Below are positions 37,801 through 49,520 of a DNA stretch of 64,000 nt, one piece after another. Origin of the DNA: Cornus controversa (Eukaryota; Streptophyta; Magnoliopsida; Cornales; Cornaceae). Position 1 is the stretch's first letter. The number at the start of each line of letters is the position of its first letter. Location of the stretch: NCBI GenBank assembly GCA_026545225.1, contig CM048852.1, positions 8,542,501 to 8,606,500 of the forward strand, written 5' to 3'. The position numbers and the translations under genes are program-made. The notes under the pieces are model-generated. The model ran no database searches and had not been told where the DNA came from. It worked only from the letters and a program-made list of their open reading frames with translations.

Positions 37801-38274
37801 TCGATTAGGAATGATTGGGCTTATTATAGTAGAATTTTCTAAGACTAAAAGGGTGGTTTCAAGGGCTAATTGTGTGGCTTAGAAAAAGAAAAGGAAACAA
37901 AGGAAGAGGAACAAAAGGTAGAAGAATCAAAGGCTTCAAAGACTGAGAAGTTCCATGTAGTATTTATAAAAGACACAACAATATAACTTGACCAAAATAT
38001 GACTCTTGTAGCCTTTTAGATTTTTTTTCCAGTAATTATTTAAATTATTAGAAGACTCTTGACTCAGAAGACATAACATAACAAAAAGATTGACTCACAA
38101 GTCACAACAACCTCAAATTTGATTCTAATAGTTCCCAGGTGGGTCCTGTCTTGAAATTGAAGTGATTTTCACAATTTTTTCATATTTTAGATTGCCTTTC
38201 GTGATCTTTGTATGGACTGCATCAGCATCATATCAGCCTATAATCTATCACACAAGTTCCAAATATACATTCAT
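34848..38274. repeat. Tandem direct duplication, two 1.71-kb copies
   Basis: Copy 1 is 34848-36560 and copy 2 is 36561-38274 (offset 1713-1714 bp). A third start of the unit (CTACTAATATTATTACAAC) follows at 38275. Differences by eye are scattered substitutions and a few single-base indels, so the copies are close to identical. The unit start 'ggttgtaggtttgagtcat' resembles a tRNA-type B box, and 'aggtgggatatatacta' resembles a SINE tail, but this is weak. The small matching open frames in both copies have no recognisable domain. Confidence 0.92.
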
Positions 38275-38294
38275 CTACTAATATTATTACAACC

Positions 38295-39895
38295 TTTTTA
38301 TGTAAATGTGCTAGAGCCCACAAAACAGATTAACAAATAAAGCAAGATCTTTCAAACAAATCCAGTACTATAACAAAGTTCATTGCTATCCTATCACACA
38401 GATATCCTTGGAACTAACATCATTTTCCAACTGACTCAGCCGACACGTCACCGTAATGGCAGTTGGTACTTGGTGTTTAAAAAACCCATTTTACCTATCT
38501 TTTCATATTTTTCCTTCTTCCAGCCAAGATACACTCCCTCCAAACACTATCTAAAGGCTAGATATGGTGTCCAAAATTAAAGATTCACAGTATTTGACCC
38601 TAATATTGAATCAAAACCTTCCAACATATCCTTGTTTGTGGTGCACAGGCTACTGACCTTATCCGAGATCTATTTACTTGTGAAATCAGAATGATTTCCA
38701 TGCCACATTGTGGATTTTCAGTTTTGACAATACAGGAGCAAGGCAACTTGTATTGTGAATTAAGTGTGACCTACAAAGATTTGTTTGATAAAATATTCTC
38801 ATTTTTAGGTTGAGTGATATGATTTGAGGAAACATAAAAAGAAGCAAGAGTTTCCTCCTTCATTATTCCAAAGAATGCAAGTCCTGAAGGAGATGAGGGT
38901 GGAATGCTCACTCGACAGATTTGTGTAGCCAGCTCTAGATAGCAGGGAGAAAGGCTCTGTCGAGTAGTGCTAAAGTTAACTATATATCAGATATGTACCA
39001 TACTTCCTGAATAGACATATTTTTGTGGATAAATTCCCAGTAAGCAATCAGATGTTGATGGATTCAGAACTTGAAGAACTGAAACATAGCATAGAAGTTT
39101 AATTAAAACTTAACAATAATGACCAATAGTGGTAAGAATAGCTACTGAATCTAAGTGAACTCATCTTTTCAAATGTCCCAATTTTTACAAATGCACTAAA
39201 CAATTGTAGTGATATAAAAAAATTCACTGAACAATTTAAGTACTATAATCTGACCACAACTAGAAAATAAAACTATCAGAACAATTCTAAGGCAAGAAGG
39301 TCCACTTTCGAATGATACATATTCATAGTTATAGATTATACTCCATTAAATTAAAATAACAAAGAGTTTGTAGTGAAAACTCTGTATTAATAGATTAAAA
39401 TACACTAATAAATTCACATAGATACACACATCATTAAGGAGATGAAAGAGAAAGGAATAATACCGGTGAAGGAGATGAGTTGGAGACTGAGGAGGCTCAA
39501 AGCTTGCTTTGATGGAGAGCAATTGGGGGTTTCAGTTGCTTTGATGGAGAGAAATTAGGGATTTGGTTAATAGAGAGTGCGCTTGCTTCAGTGGAGCTAT
39601 AGAGCGACGTCGATCAGATGAAGGGACAAGAAAATTAGGGTTTGGTTGAGATTCAAGGGTTAGACATTTGGGTTCCAAAGCTTCCGTATCAGATGAGGGT
39701 TGCCGAGCTAAACCGTCGACCTCAAACCTTGGCTTTCAAGAATCCATTCTAGGCCCTCTAATGAGACGAGTTTTCCATTGGAGAAATGGGGGGAGAGAGA
39801 GAGATCAGAGGTAATACCGTGTTTGTGTATACGGCGCGAAGTTTAATTTCCATAAAAAAAAATATCGCGCGAAGTTAAATTAATTTTTTTAAATA
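38295..39895. other. CACTA 5' interior, probable promoter/5' UTR of its genes
   Basis: No coding domain was recognised. Positions 39460-39860 are GA-rich on the plus strand (CT-rich on the minus strand), and lie between the 5' subterminal repeats and the interior. A 5' UTR/promoter role for the minus-strand genes is inferred from position only. Confidence 0.35.
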
Positions 39896-39899
39896 AATA

Positions 39900-40162
39900 A
39901 GATCTTCCACCACGGGCAAAGCCCGTGGTAGTAATAAAACTTTCCATCACGGTTATAGCCCGTGGTGGAAAGTCACATACAACGGCGGGCTACATAGGCC
40001 CGTCGTAAAAAGTCTTTTCTACAACGGGCAATCTTGGCCCGACGTATAAAATATCTTTTCACCACGGGCTACGTGGGCCCGCCGTAGAAAGTCACTTTCT
40101 ACCACGGGCTATGCGGGCCCGCCGTAAAAAGCCTGTTGTTAAAAGCTAAATCTTTTGTAGTG
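39900..40162. repeat. CACTA 5' subterminal repeats
   Basis: Copies of CACCACGGGC/GCCCGTGGT and ...GGCCCGCCGTAGAAAGTC run up to the 40162 terminus. The array is shorter and more diverged than the one at 27150-27735. Confidence 0.88.
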
Positions 40163-41043
40163 GAGGCACAAAGATGCCCGGTGGTTGATAAGTCCACCTG
40201 ACTTGCCAGTGGTTTCACATCCACCTGTGGACTAGTAATCTGGAATGATGAAATGTACAAAAGGACTATCTGAGGACTGCTATGTTGATGCGTGTGTCAC
40301 GACTATTTGAGTTACATGTGGGGTATGTGCGCGTCATTTGCACTACATCTAAATAAACAAACTGTTCATTTCAAGTTTTACGATTTTGAAACCATTATAA
40401 ATAGGTTTATTATTCCGTTGTTTATAGATGGATTATGGTTCTATTGTTTATGGGAAGGTTATATTTCACGCTTATGTGTAAATGTATATTAGTGGATACT
40501 TGTGAAGCATATGGAAAGGAAAATAGGAACGTGTTAGAAAGAACAACGGTGCATGCATGTTCCCTTAGGAATTCTTACTTCAGTCTGAAATGCTTAGGGG
40601 GGAAAGTTGAGTCATTTCTTCTGAGCCATCGTTGCTCACCCTACAGATGTATCACATTTTTTAGGAAAAAGGGATGGAAAGTATAATACTTAAGCTCCAG
40701 AAAGCTTGAAGTGGCATATTTTTTTGTTTTTGTTTTCGTTTTTGTTTTTTAGTTATACTTGCTTATATTAGGTATAACTTGGATAACATGTATGTTACTT
40801 TATTCGGGGCTAGTCTGATGGCTTAGTACTTATGTACTTATATGAGATACTATATTTATGGGTTTTGTGATTTATCTTCCCTATTGAGCATGATTAGTGT
40901 ATGCTAATTATAGTTAAGTGTTTTATTGCTTCCACAGTGACGACTTTGATGTCAGCTTGGGGTCGGGGGTTCGGATCCTTTTCTATTCTTTTCTTATCTT
41001 TTTTTTAGTCGTATTTCGGGTCTTTCGGATTTGGAGCGTGACA

Positions 41044-43525
41044 ATACAAGTAGTGTCTCCACTCATTCAAGGCAAAGATCACCGCCACTAGTTCCAAATT
41101 ATGTGTAGGATAGTTATGCTCGTGGATCTTTAATTGCCTAGACGCATAAGCAACTACTCCGTCCTATTACATCAACACACAACCTGGCCCGTTCTTCGAA
41201 GCATCACAATAAATCACATACCCCAAGCCATGCTTGGGTATCACAAAAATAGGAACTATAGTTAACCGTTTCTTTAATTCACGAAAGGCTAACTCACAAG
41301 AATAATTCCGCACAAATTTTAGACCTTTACAAGTGAGTTGTGTCATAGGAGCTGCAATACTAAAGAAATATTTCACAAACCTTCTACAATAGCCCACTAA
41401 ACCAAGAAAGTTCTGGATCTCAAAGACACTCTTTGGACTATCCCACCTCATCACAGCCTCGATCTTAGGTGGATCAATTGAGACTCCACCCATGTCCAAG
41501 GAATTTCACCTCTTGGAGCCAAAACTCGCACTTTTTGTACTTAGCATACAATCGGTGCTCTTTAAGAAGTTGCAAAATAATCCATAAATGTAACTCATGC
41601 TCTTCTTCTGAAGATGAATATACAAGTATATCAACTACAATCACTACCACAAAAGCATCAAGATGCTTATGAAATGCCCTAGTCATCAAATCCATATATA
41701 CCGACAGTACATTGGTTAAACCAAATGGCATTACAAGGAATTCATAATGTCCATACTACGTACGAAAAGTTGTTTTATGGATGTCCTCATCATTTACCCT
41801 CAATTAATAATAACTCGACCTCAAATCAAATTTTGAGAAGTAGTAAGCTCCCTTCAATTGATCGAATAGGTCGTCTATCCTTGGCAACGGATAGTTGTTC
41901 TTGATCGTCACATAATTCAATTTTTGATAATTTATGCACAATCTCCAATAACCATATTTTTTCTTAACAAACAACAACGGTGCTTCCCACAGTGATGCAC
42001 TCAGTCTAATAAATCCCTTAGCTTTCAAATCATCCAATTGACGTTTTAGTTCCACCAACTCCACTGGTGCTTTCCGATATGGTGCCATAGAGATAGGCAT
42101 CATACCGGGTATAAGATCAATGTCAAACTCTACCTCTCTCTTAGGAGGTAAATCTGTTAAATCCTCTTGAAAGACATCTAAGAAGTCACATACCACTACC
42201 AAATATGTCTCTCTCAAAATCTCTTCCCCCTCGTTCAAAAGACTGGCTGAGATGAAACTATGTCGCTCCCGACCACTAATAACATAACATGGTGAAGTAT
42301 AAGAATCGTTGCGATCCCCCAAAAACAAAAACAATCTCCCTCAGGTGTACAAATCGTCACTCGCCCTCTAAAACAATCTATTGTCACATGAAACTCTAAC
42401 AACCAGTCCATCCCAAGGATGATATCAAAAATACTCATGTCAAAGGGAATGAAATCAAATTCAAGTGTACGCCCAGCTATTTCAATAGCACATTCCCGAC
42501 ATACCCCATCAGGAATTACTGTACCACCCACTAGCGTATCAACACAAATAGTTCTACCCAACAGACTAAACTCTAGCCCCAATGCCCATGCAAATGATGT
42601 AGCAATGAATGAGTATGATGCACCCGAGTCAACTAATACACGTGCCCAAGAACTATATACCACAAAAATACATCTAACCACTGAAGGTCTAGCTGATGAG
42701 TCTACAAGTGTCATAGCATACACTCTGCCCTGAGCCCTCTGATCCTAAGTTCCACCATGCCAGAAACCAGACTACTATATAGACGCACTAGGGATAGAAC
42801 CCCTCACTAGTCGAGAACTCTGAGCTAACAAAGATGGCTATAACTACTCACGGTCTGAGCTAGCCTCTGCTATGTACTTTGACCACTCTTTGCACCTCCA
42901 CTCTATTATAGATAATGCCTCACCATGTGCCTTTGCTGACCACACCCAAAGCAAGTCACTGTACTAGGCTAAGTCGTAGATGGCCTCGTAGGATAATTTG
43001 ATTTGTACTGCCCTGGTTGCCTACAATTATAGCACACCACTTCTATTTTCGTACACCACTTCTATTTTCGTGGATCCCGAAGGCATAGGAGTGATTAGTG
43101 TAGAACATGTCATAGGCTATCCCACTGACCTTGTTAAGTGCAAAGGACCACCGTTGAACCTCTTCTTTGCGTGTCCCTCTAAAGCAACTATCAAAGCCTT
43201 GCTCTGCTTCCAGGCCTCTATTTTCTCCTGCCTATCCTTAGCCTCAGCCTTAGCCATCAAAGCTTTCACTACCGCTTCGGCATACACATTTATGCCCAAT
43301 ATTGACACCATTGGCCTGATGGAACGGTGAAGGCCGTTGACAAAAATTCACGTCTTCTCCTACTCATCCCTCACCATTTCAACTGCAAAGCGTGAGAGAG
43401 AAATGAATTTGTTCTCATATTCGGTCACTCTCATGCCATCATGAGTTAGATCATCAAATTTCTTTCTCAGTGCCCTTCTCTTTGACCTTGGAAAGTAGAG
43501 CTCAAGAAAAAGAGTCTTAAACAAT
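41044..43525 (-). pseudogene. Gypsy gag-protease-RT-RNase H (broken)
   Basis: Minus strand. Gag end 43525-42880, with a zinc knuckle 'CFGCGQQRHMVRHY' whose last Cys is Tyr. Protease 42723-42235 ('LVDSGASYSFIA', 'ILGMDWL'). RT 42250-41474 ('[18 protein letters not shown]', '[12 protein letters not shown]', 'FDLRSSYY'), with the polymerase box 'VVDILVYS' in place of the usual D-D-I-L-V-Y-S, so one catalytic Asp is Val. Connection/RNase H 41499-41044 ('NFLGLVGYCRRFVKYF', 'YVIYCDASKNG'). Stops lie between these pieces. The gag start is missing at the junction with the next element. Confidence 0.85.
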
Positions 43526-43529
43526 TTTA

Positions 43530-46500
43530 AGTCAAGAACCTACATAAAGTATTAAACTCTTGATTGGTGTTAAAACATCTAAACTGAAAACAAAACAGCC
43601 TAAAATAAATAAATAAATAACCAAACAAAAGTGTTCTTCCTTACCCCCAAACTTGAATCACACATTGTCCTCAATGTGTAACAAAAATATAAAGTGTATG
43701 GTAAGTGATAGAACAATATTACCATGGTGGTAGAATTGTAAAAATTTGGCAAAGCATTCACATGAATAAGGGTTAGCCATCCCCCAAACTTGGATGCAAG
43801 AACCTGTCATAAAAAACACAACTACACACCACGCATATTAAAAGGAAAAAAAATATTAAAATAAAATAAAATAAAAAGAATGCAACAAAATGAAAAACAA
43901 ACACAAATAATAATTAAAATGAAAAAAAATTAAATGAAAAGAAAAACACACACTTCCTAACTACTACTTTTGATGGAAGGTTCACCCTATACCACATCTC
44001 TTGAGGAAATCTAAGAGTGTCCCCCCTATTTTGTCCTCACTTTCTTGTGCCGGAATCCAAACAATTTTTGGGCACCTCTTATCTATATCAATGTGAGGTT
44101 TTAAGAAAAATGAATCAATCGAATAAAATTCGACTAATTCAGGAAAACATGACCCTTTAACTTGTTCTTGACGAATTTTTGCATTGATATCTAATTTGTC
44201 ACTACTCAAGTCAAAAACAAAGGTAAAAGGTGGACTCTCATTAGGACTTAAGTGATCACACTTAAGTTCTTCATGTAAATTTTTGGAGTCCGGTATGAGT
44301 AATGGTTCCACAAAGGGGGCATGGTCTAACTCAATTGGTTATGTGAGTTCAATATTAGTCATGGGCTGACTTGGAAGTTCCTCTTGATCTTCACAATTCA
44401 AAGCATTGGTTATTTTCTCGATTTGAACTTCTAGCCTAGCTATGGATTGCGAATGTAAATTTAACAATTTATTTTGTTTCTCAAAGTTGCTAATTTGTTC
44501 CTCAAGTTTGCCAAGTGCAGCCAAAACTTTGTCCTCAAATCCCGGGCTATAAGTATTTGATTAAGAGTCATTCCCCGGTATAGAGAAATTTATATTTGTT
44601 TGTCCTTGCGAAAGATTAGAACATTGTCCCATAATAGGACAATCTCTCACATGATGATAAGGACTATAGCAACATACACAGAACTCATGTGGTCTGGAAA
44701 AGTAACTAGGAGTAGGAACATGACCAGCGGTCATAAATTGTTCCAACTTCCATAATAATTCATCCAATTGGGTGGACAAATCCACTGAATTTTGATATCC
44801 AAAATCCACATCACAACCAAATTGATCAAAACATGCCTCCGAAGGATACTCATACTCAAATGACATGTTTTAAAAAAAAAACAAAAAATAAATAAATAAA
44901 TAAAAATAAAATTCAAAATTAAAAGAAACTAACAACCCTAATCATAAGTGCATGAATTAAAATACAAAAACTCACAAGAGGTCCTGAAATTTTAACTTCT
45001 TTCCACTTGTGTAGTAACTCTTGTACCTATATTCAAACACACAAAACAAATTAAAAAATAGAATATATACAAGTCCTAAATTATAATTAAACAAGACTTA
45101 ATCTTTAAACTTAACAACGCAATCATGACTGCAGTCCCCGGCAATGGCGCCATTTTTGTTCGACGTGCAAAACGTGATAAAATAATATAGAATAATGTCG
45201 TTGTTGTTTTACACCTCGACAAAAAAAGAATTTATAAAACCCTACAAATACTCTACTAGAATTAGTAAAGTGGTGAGTAGGGGTCGAACCCACAGAGACT
45301 GCATTGGTTGTGTTGTTAAGCTATCAAGATCTTGTCTAATTTAATTGAAAGAGAATTTATTTTGGTTTTAATTCTAAGGTGCTGAAATTAAATGAAATGA
45401 AATACAACATAAATAAATGGTAGACACTGGAGAGAGGGTCCTGGGAATTGACTTCACCACTAACCTTCTGACAATGACAGTTGTATTAATTTGAGATGTT
45501 TAATCTATACATTCAGAAAAGAATGGCTACAAGCCAAATTTAGTTCTATCAAGAGGATTCATTCAACATACAATTAAGCATAACTCGTCTTCACTTAGCA
45601 TGGCCTATACATCAGACTAACTAATGATATGATAACCCATCTTCGTTTAGTACGAATTATAAAAACCCTAAATTGAATGATCTATGAAAACTATTGTATA
45701 ACCTGTCTTAACAAAATCACAGAAATTGAAAAGAACTAAACCCTAATCACTGCAAACTTGCATTCATTCTACAAGAACAAAAGTAAATATGCAATGAAAC
45801 AATACATTCAAATTGAAAGCAATAGCACAGCTATTGTTTATGTCTCGGTTATACAATCAATGCACAAAATAAATAATCCTCAAACAATATACAAACTAAA
45901 ACATTGAAGACAGGTTAGGGTTACATCACTTTCCCGGAATGGTGTTTAGCCACTCATGATCGGAGGTCCAGGCTTGAACGATGATGAAGTCGCCGTCGTC
46001 TTGCCCGTATTGTCACGAATCGCCTCTGTATATCTCTCTCTGCTTCCTCCCTCCAGAATACCCTAGTTTTCTTCGTTTCGTCATTTTTACTTTGCAAAAC
46101 CAAACCAACGGGACACCTACCCTTCCCAAAGTAGCAAGTGCGCATAAGAAAATGGCACTTGCTCCTCACAAAGTGGCATTTGCGCCCAAAAAGTGGCAGC
46201 TGCGCAAATAGGGCAGAAAGTTGATGAAAACGTCCGTTTTAGGAAATTTTCGTGAAATATGAAATTGTGCAGAATTCAATTTCCTTCAACTCATATAGAG
46301 TTTGGGTTGTTTTGACAATCGTGTACAGAGATATGGTCTGAATACCAAAACGGGTCCAAAACTTTTTAGGCCTGAATTGGCCCAATCTTCAATGCGAATG
46401 GGCCCGTGCTCCTTTTCTTCATTTAAATTTATTTCCAGCCCATTTCTTCAGTTCATTTAGTTTGGATCTTCAAGATACACATATCTCTCATGGGTCAAGC

Positions 46501-46683
46501 TTCAGTGATAACTAAATGTGTACCATTTGTAGCCCGATTTCACTATTATTAATCAGAATTACCCTTCATGACCTGAAATTATAAAAAGATTAAAATTATT
46601 AATAAAAATATGAAAGAAATATTACTAAGACACTAATTAATATAATTTAGGGATATTGAATATGCAATATTCATTACTTATCA
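43530..46683 (-). mobile_element. Non-autonomous Tat/Athila-like retroelement, 3' LTR missing
   Basis: A 1527-bp LTR (45157-46683; minus strand starts TGATAAGTAATG and ends ACGTCGAACA) is followed inward by a primer-binding site, TGGCGCCATTGCCGGGGA on the minus strand (about 45135-45153). That sequence is typical of Tat/Athila elements. Inside is a single gag-like frame with no pol. The 'acaatgtgtg...aagtttgggggtaagg' block (minus strand, about 43640-43680) precedes the truncated 3' side. No second LTR was found. Confidence 0.75.
43982..44866 (-). pseudogene. Gag-like ORF of the non-autonomous retroelement (two stops)
   Basis: One continuous minus-strand frame of about 295 codons, starting MSFEYEYPSEACFD. 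It has a zinc-knuckle-like motif 'CVCCYSPYHHVRDCP' (C-x2-C-x4-H-x4-C form), a coiled coil ('LGKLEEQISNFEKQNKLLN') and a C-terminal block 'PKIVWIPAQESEDKIGG'. Stops at 44561-44563 and 44339-44341 (both TAA) would read Gln if CAA. No protease or RT accompanies it. Its function is unknown; a nucleic-acid-binding Gag role is inferred from the knuckle. Confidence 0.65.
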
Positions 46684-47410
46684 CCAAACTACCATTTACC
46701 ACCTTCGGTTCCTATCCGGAACATCATCATGACCAATCAATCTAGGTCATCATCTCATAAATTAGCGAAAGTATAATCATTACCATCACTACAGTGTATA
46801 CATGCATGCATAAATATTTCAAGTCCACTACATATACCCTTTATTGAATAACATGCATAACTACATTCCTTTGAAACAAACAGTTAATGCACTTTTCGAT
46901 TAATTGAACTGTGTCCTTCAATCAATCAACCCTCGCATTTTGATTAAGTGAAATGTTACGCCCAAACCTCATCAAACCCTGTCATAGTGAGACCTTCAGG
47001 AAGACATCGTCCCCCACCTTAAATGCTAAAGGCATTCGCTTTCTATCGGCATAGTTTTTATAACAACTCTGAGCCGTAAGCAAACACTATTTTATGATCT
47101 TGATCCTTTCTGTAGTCTCTCTGACTATATCTAGCCCTAATGCCACTATCTCACCAACCCCTGTCCAATAAACTGGTGACCTACAAGGTCTACCATACAA
47201 AGCCTCAAATGGAGTGAGAATGGACATTTAACAATTTTTGCAGAAAAAACTGTTGAGGGATTTTGATTAATTGAAACCTCTATTTTGATTAATCGAAGGG
47301 TGTCTATTAATCGAGGGTACGATCAAAATAGTACGATTAAACTGATGATCAATTCCAATGTGGTTTTGATAGCACTTCAATATAAGGTCGATTAAGCCTA
47401 GTTTTTTGTT
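46684..47410. repeat. Rearranged gypsy LTR pieces around an integrase scrap
   Basis: 46684-46960 matches 18300-18590 directly. 47220-47410 matches the reverse complement of about 18590-18780. Between them, 46965-47218 is a minus-strand integrase end ('TPFEALYGRPCRSPVYWTGV', 'GEIVALGLDIV', 'YADRKRMPLAFKVGD'). Two neighbouring LTR segments thus lie in opposite orientation around an inserted pol fragment. Confidence 0.7.
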
Positions 47411-47828
47411 GATCGAAGCGGGAAGCTAGCCCCACGATTTATCGATCCATTCAATATATTGGATTGTGTGGGTGAGGTTGCATACCGTTTGGCATTGCCT
47501 CCGCAGCTATCAAGTGTGTATAATACTTTCCACGTTTTGATGTTAAGAAAGTATGAGCCAGATCCTTCACATGTGTTAGATTGGACACATCTTGAGGTGG
47601 AGTAGGATATGTCTTATAAGGAGAGACTGGTACGGGTATTGGATACTATGGAATAAGTACTTCGAGGTAAGACCATAACATTGGTTAAAGTCCTCTAGAG
47701 GCATCACGGAGTCGAGGAGGCTACGTGGGAGCGAGAATAAGAAATTCGCTCAAAGTACCCTGAGTTGTTCTCTACTTGAGGTATATTCCTAATTTCGAGG
47801 ACAAAATTCCTCTAAGGAAGGGAGGTAA
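47411..47828 (+). pseudogene. Gypsy integrase C-terminal fragment
   Basis: Plus-strand frame with 'FIDPFNILDCVGEVAYRLA', 'LPPQLSSVYNTFHVLMLRK' and 'YEPDPSHVLDW', the post-integrase C-terminal region of chromovirus-type gypsy elements. Several stops. It leads into a polypurine tract (AAGGAAGGGAGG) and then an LTR. Confidence 0.75.
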
Positions 47829-48339
47829 TAGAGACCGTAACCAATTTTCGCCGATTTTGCATTTTTCGCATCATAATTTTCATAGATACATTTTGAGTGG
47901 TGTTTAACATGTTTTAAGTGTGGGGGAACATGTTTGGGAAGTATTTTAAGAGTTTTGGTAAGTTTTTGGAAGATTTGGACGAGTTTGACTTTTTGGTCAA
48001 ACTAGGGCCCGGGATGCGGTCTAAGTGGGCCCGAGAATCCGAAAAAATTTTAAAAAAATTTACTTTTTGGAATGCCTTCGATGAAATTTTTAGAGAGTAG
48101 AGAAAGTGATTACAGGCCGTAGGAGTTTTCGAAATCAAAAACGGAGGCTGGGAGGGTACATTAAGTGGTCCAGGGGCGTTTTAGTCATTTTCCATGCCCT
48201 AAATATTTTAAATATCTATGGCTGAGACTCCCAGCTAGATCGGACACCTCATTTAACTATAGTGAGATTGTTGATGTGAGGTGTTGGCGTGTAACCTAAT
48301 CACCCTCTGTTTTCGAAAGGCGAAAAACAAGGTGTGACA
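47829..48339 (+). repeat. Gypsy 3' LTR
   Basis: It follows the polypurine tract and ends ...AAGGTGTGACA at 48339. It shares the 'gtttgactttttggtcaaac' and 'gggccc' block layout of the other gypsy LTRs. Length is about 510 bp. The left edge is approximate. Confidence 0.65.
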
Positions 48340-48805
48340 GCACCATTGAAGGTCATTTACGGAGCGTACGAAAGTGAAGAAGAACCACCATTGCCACTAT
48401 TTCTCTCTCCATCCCATCGCCACTGCCACAACCTCTGCTGTTAAGAAATATATATATATGTATGTATAGAGAGAGAAAGAGAAAGAGAAAGAGAAATGAA
48501 AAAGGAAAGAGAAGGTATTTTTGTCCATTACACAGGGTTAAATAGGTAAATTTAGTATTAAAAGGGTTAGGTTAGAAGTCAAATGACAGTAAGGTCATTT
48601 TACCGTAAAAAAGTGTTTTGACATGATGTATTTTTGGTGGAAGTGCTTGTGATATATGAAATAAACCACATGGGATATTTGTGACGAAATTTCACGAAGT
48701 TCTAGTTGCGTGATATAAAGCCAAACCTCAGAAGTGTTAGTGATATTTACCTTACAATAAATTAAGATTTATACAAAAGAAGTAAGAAAAAAAAGTGATC
48801 ATAAT
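48340..48805. other. Intergenic DNA with a GA-rich microsatellite
   Basis: No gene was seen. A TA/GA-rich simple-sequence tract (AGAGAAAGAGAAAG-like) lies at about 48451-48510. Confidence 0.5.
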
Positions 48806-49310
48806 TAGGGATGGCAATGGGGCGGGTATGGGGCGGGTATGCCAAAACCCTACCCCGCCCCATCAAGGAAATACTAAATCCATCTCCCGTTAAGAACCCT
48901 AACGGGTTTGTGGTAAGCATACCACCACCGCCCCATTTAGAGAAAGAGAGGAATAATAAAATCCTTAAAATTCTTTACTTTATTTGTTTTGAATTCGATA
49001 TTTGGGCTAAATGTACCCAAATAATGATACAACACTCCTACAGTCAAAACCCCAATATATAAGACCAAAGAAAATGACACAAACATAGATACATATGTAG
49101 ATGGAGATAGAAACGATTTTGGTCTTCAAATTTTTTTTTTATTTTAGATCTATTATGTACACAAGATAAAGAGAGTTCTCTTTTAACTATAAAATAAAGA
49201 GAGGAATAGAGCAAAACAAGCTAACCTAGTGGCTACCATATATCTAGTATACTATATTTATATAAGTAATATAATAATAAAAAGAAATGGCACATTTCAT
49301 ACAATTATGA

Positions 49311-49368
<58 letters not shown>

Positions 49369-49512
49369 ATAATCGGGGCGGGGCGGGTACTAAGCGGATT
49401 TTCTTAAAAAAATCATACCCACCCTTACTCCTATTAGGGGCGAACCAAATCCCCTCCATTAGGGGCGGAACGAGGCGGAAACCCGTCGGAACGGAGGAAA
49501 TTGCCACCCCTA
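48806..49512. mobile_element. hAT-type MITE (707 bp) with perfect target duplication
   Basis: Terminal inverted repeats are TAGGGATGGCAAT at 48806 and the complement of TAGGGGTGGCAAT ending at 49512 (one mismatch). They are flanked by a perfect 8-bp duplication, ATCATAAT, at 48798-48805 and 49513-49520. GGGGCGGGTA repeats lie near both ends. A (TA)n(GTAT)n microsatellite lies at about 49315-49370. There is no transposase frame. It sits about 300 bp upstream of the LPXK start codon. Confidence 0.93.
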
Positions 49513-49520
49513 ATCATAAT

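Larger units (their letters stand above)
27118..40162 (-). mobile_element. CACTA (En/Spm-type) DNA transposon, 13,045 bp
   Basis: The ends are CACTACAAGAAAAAAG at 27118 and the complement of CACTACAAAAGATTT ending at 40162. The 3-bp target duplication GAG lies at 27115-27117 and 40163-40165. Both ends carry arrays of ACCACGGGC...GCCCGTGGT palindromes. Inside are a TNP2-type transposase gene and a second, truncated gene, both on the minus strand, which makes 40162 the 5' end. A captured host exon and a 1.7-kb tandem duplication lie between the 5' end and the transposase. Confidence 0.95.
25080..41043. mobile_element. Long solo LTR inserted in gypsy RNase H, itself split by a CACTA element
   Basis: It is flanked by a perfect 5-bp target duplication, ATACA at 25075-25079 and 41044-41048. 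The insert starts ...TGAGGTCCTGAA and ends GGAGCGTGACA, an LTR-type end. After removing the CACTA element the LTR is about 2.9 kb (25080-27117 plus 40163-41043) and has no credible coding frame. It therefore looks like a solo LTR left by recombination. The first two bases before TG are unexplained. Orientation is probably plus (TG...CA). Confidence 0.8.
23308..43525 (-). mobile_element. Ty3/gypsy element (Tekay/chromovirus-like pol order), split by nested insertions
   Basis: The minus strand encodes gag, protease, RT, RNase H and integrase plus C-terminal region in order. The pol frame is interrupted at 25079/41044 inside RNase H. Removing 25080-41043, and one copy of the duplicated ATACA, restores the 'RHYLYGEIFKVYSDHKS' RNase H segment. 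The gag start is cut off at about 43525 by a second retroelement. The LTR at 46684-46960 may be what is left of its 5' LTR. Confidence 0.88.

Noticed and set aside
40292-40686. Two overlapping frames right of the CACTA element
   Set aside because: They lie within the long solo LTR and show no domain.
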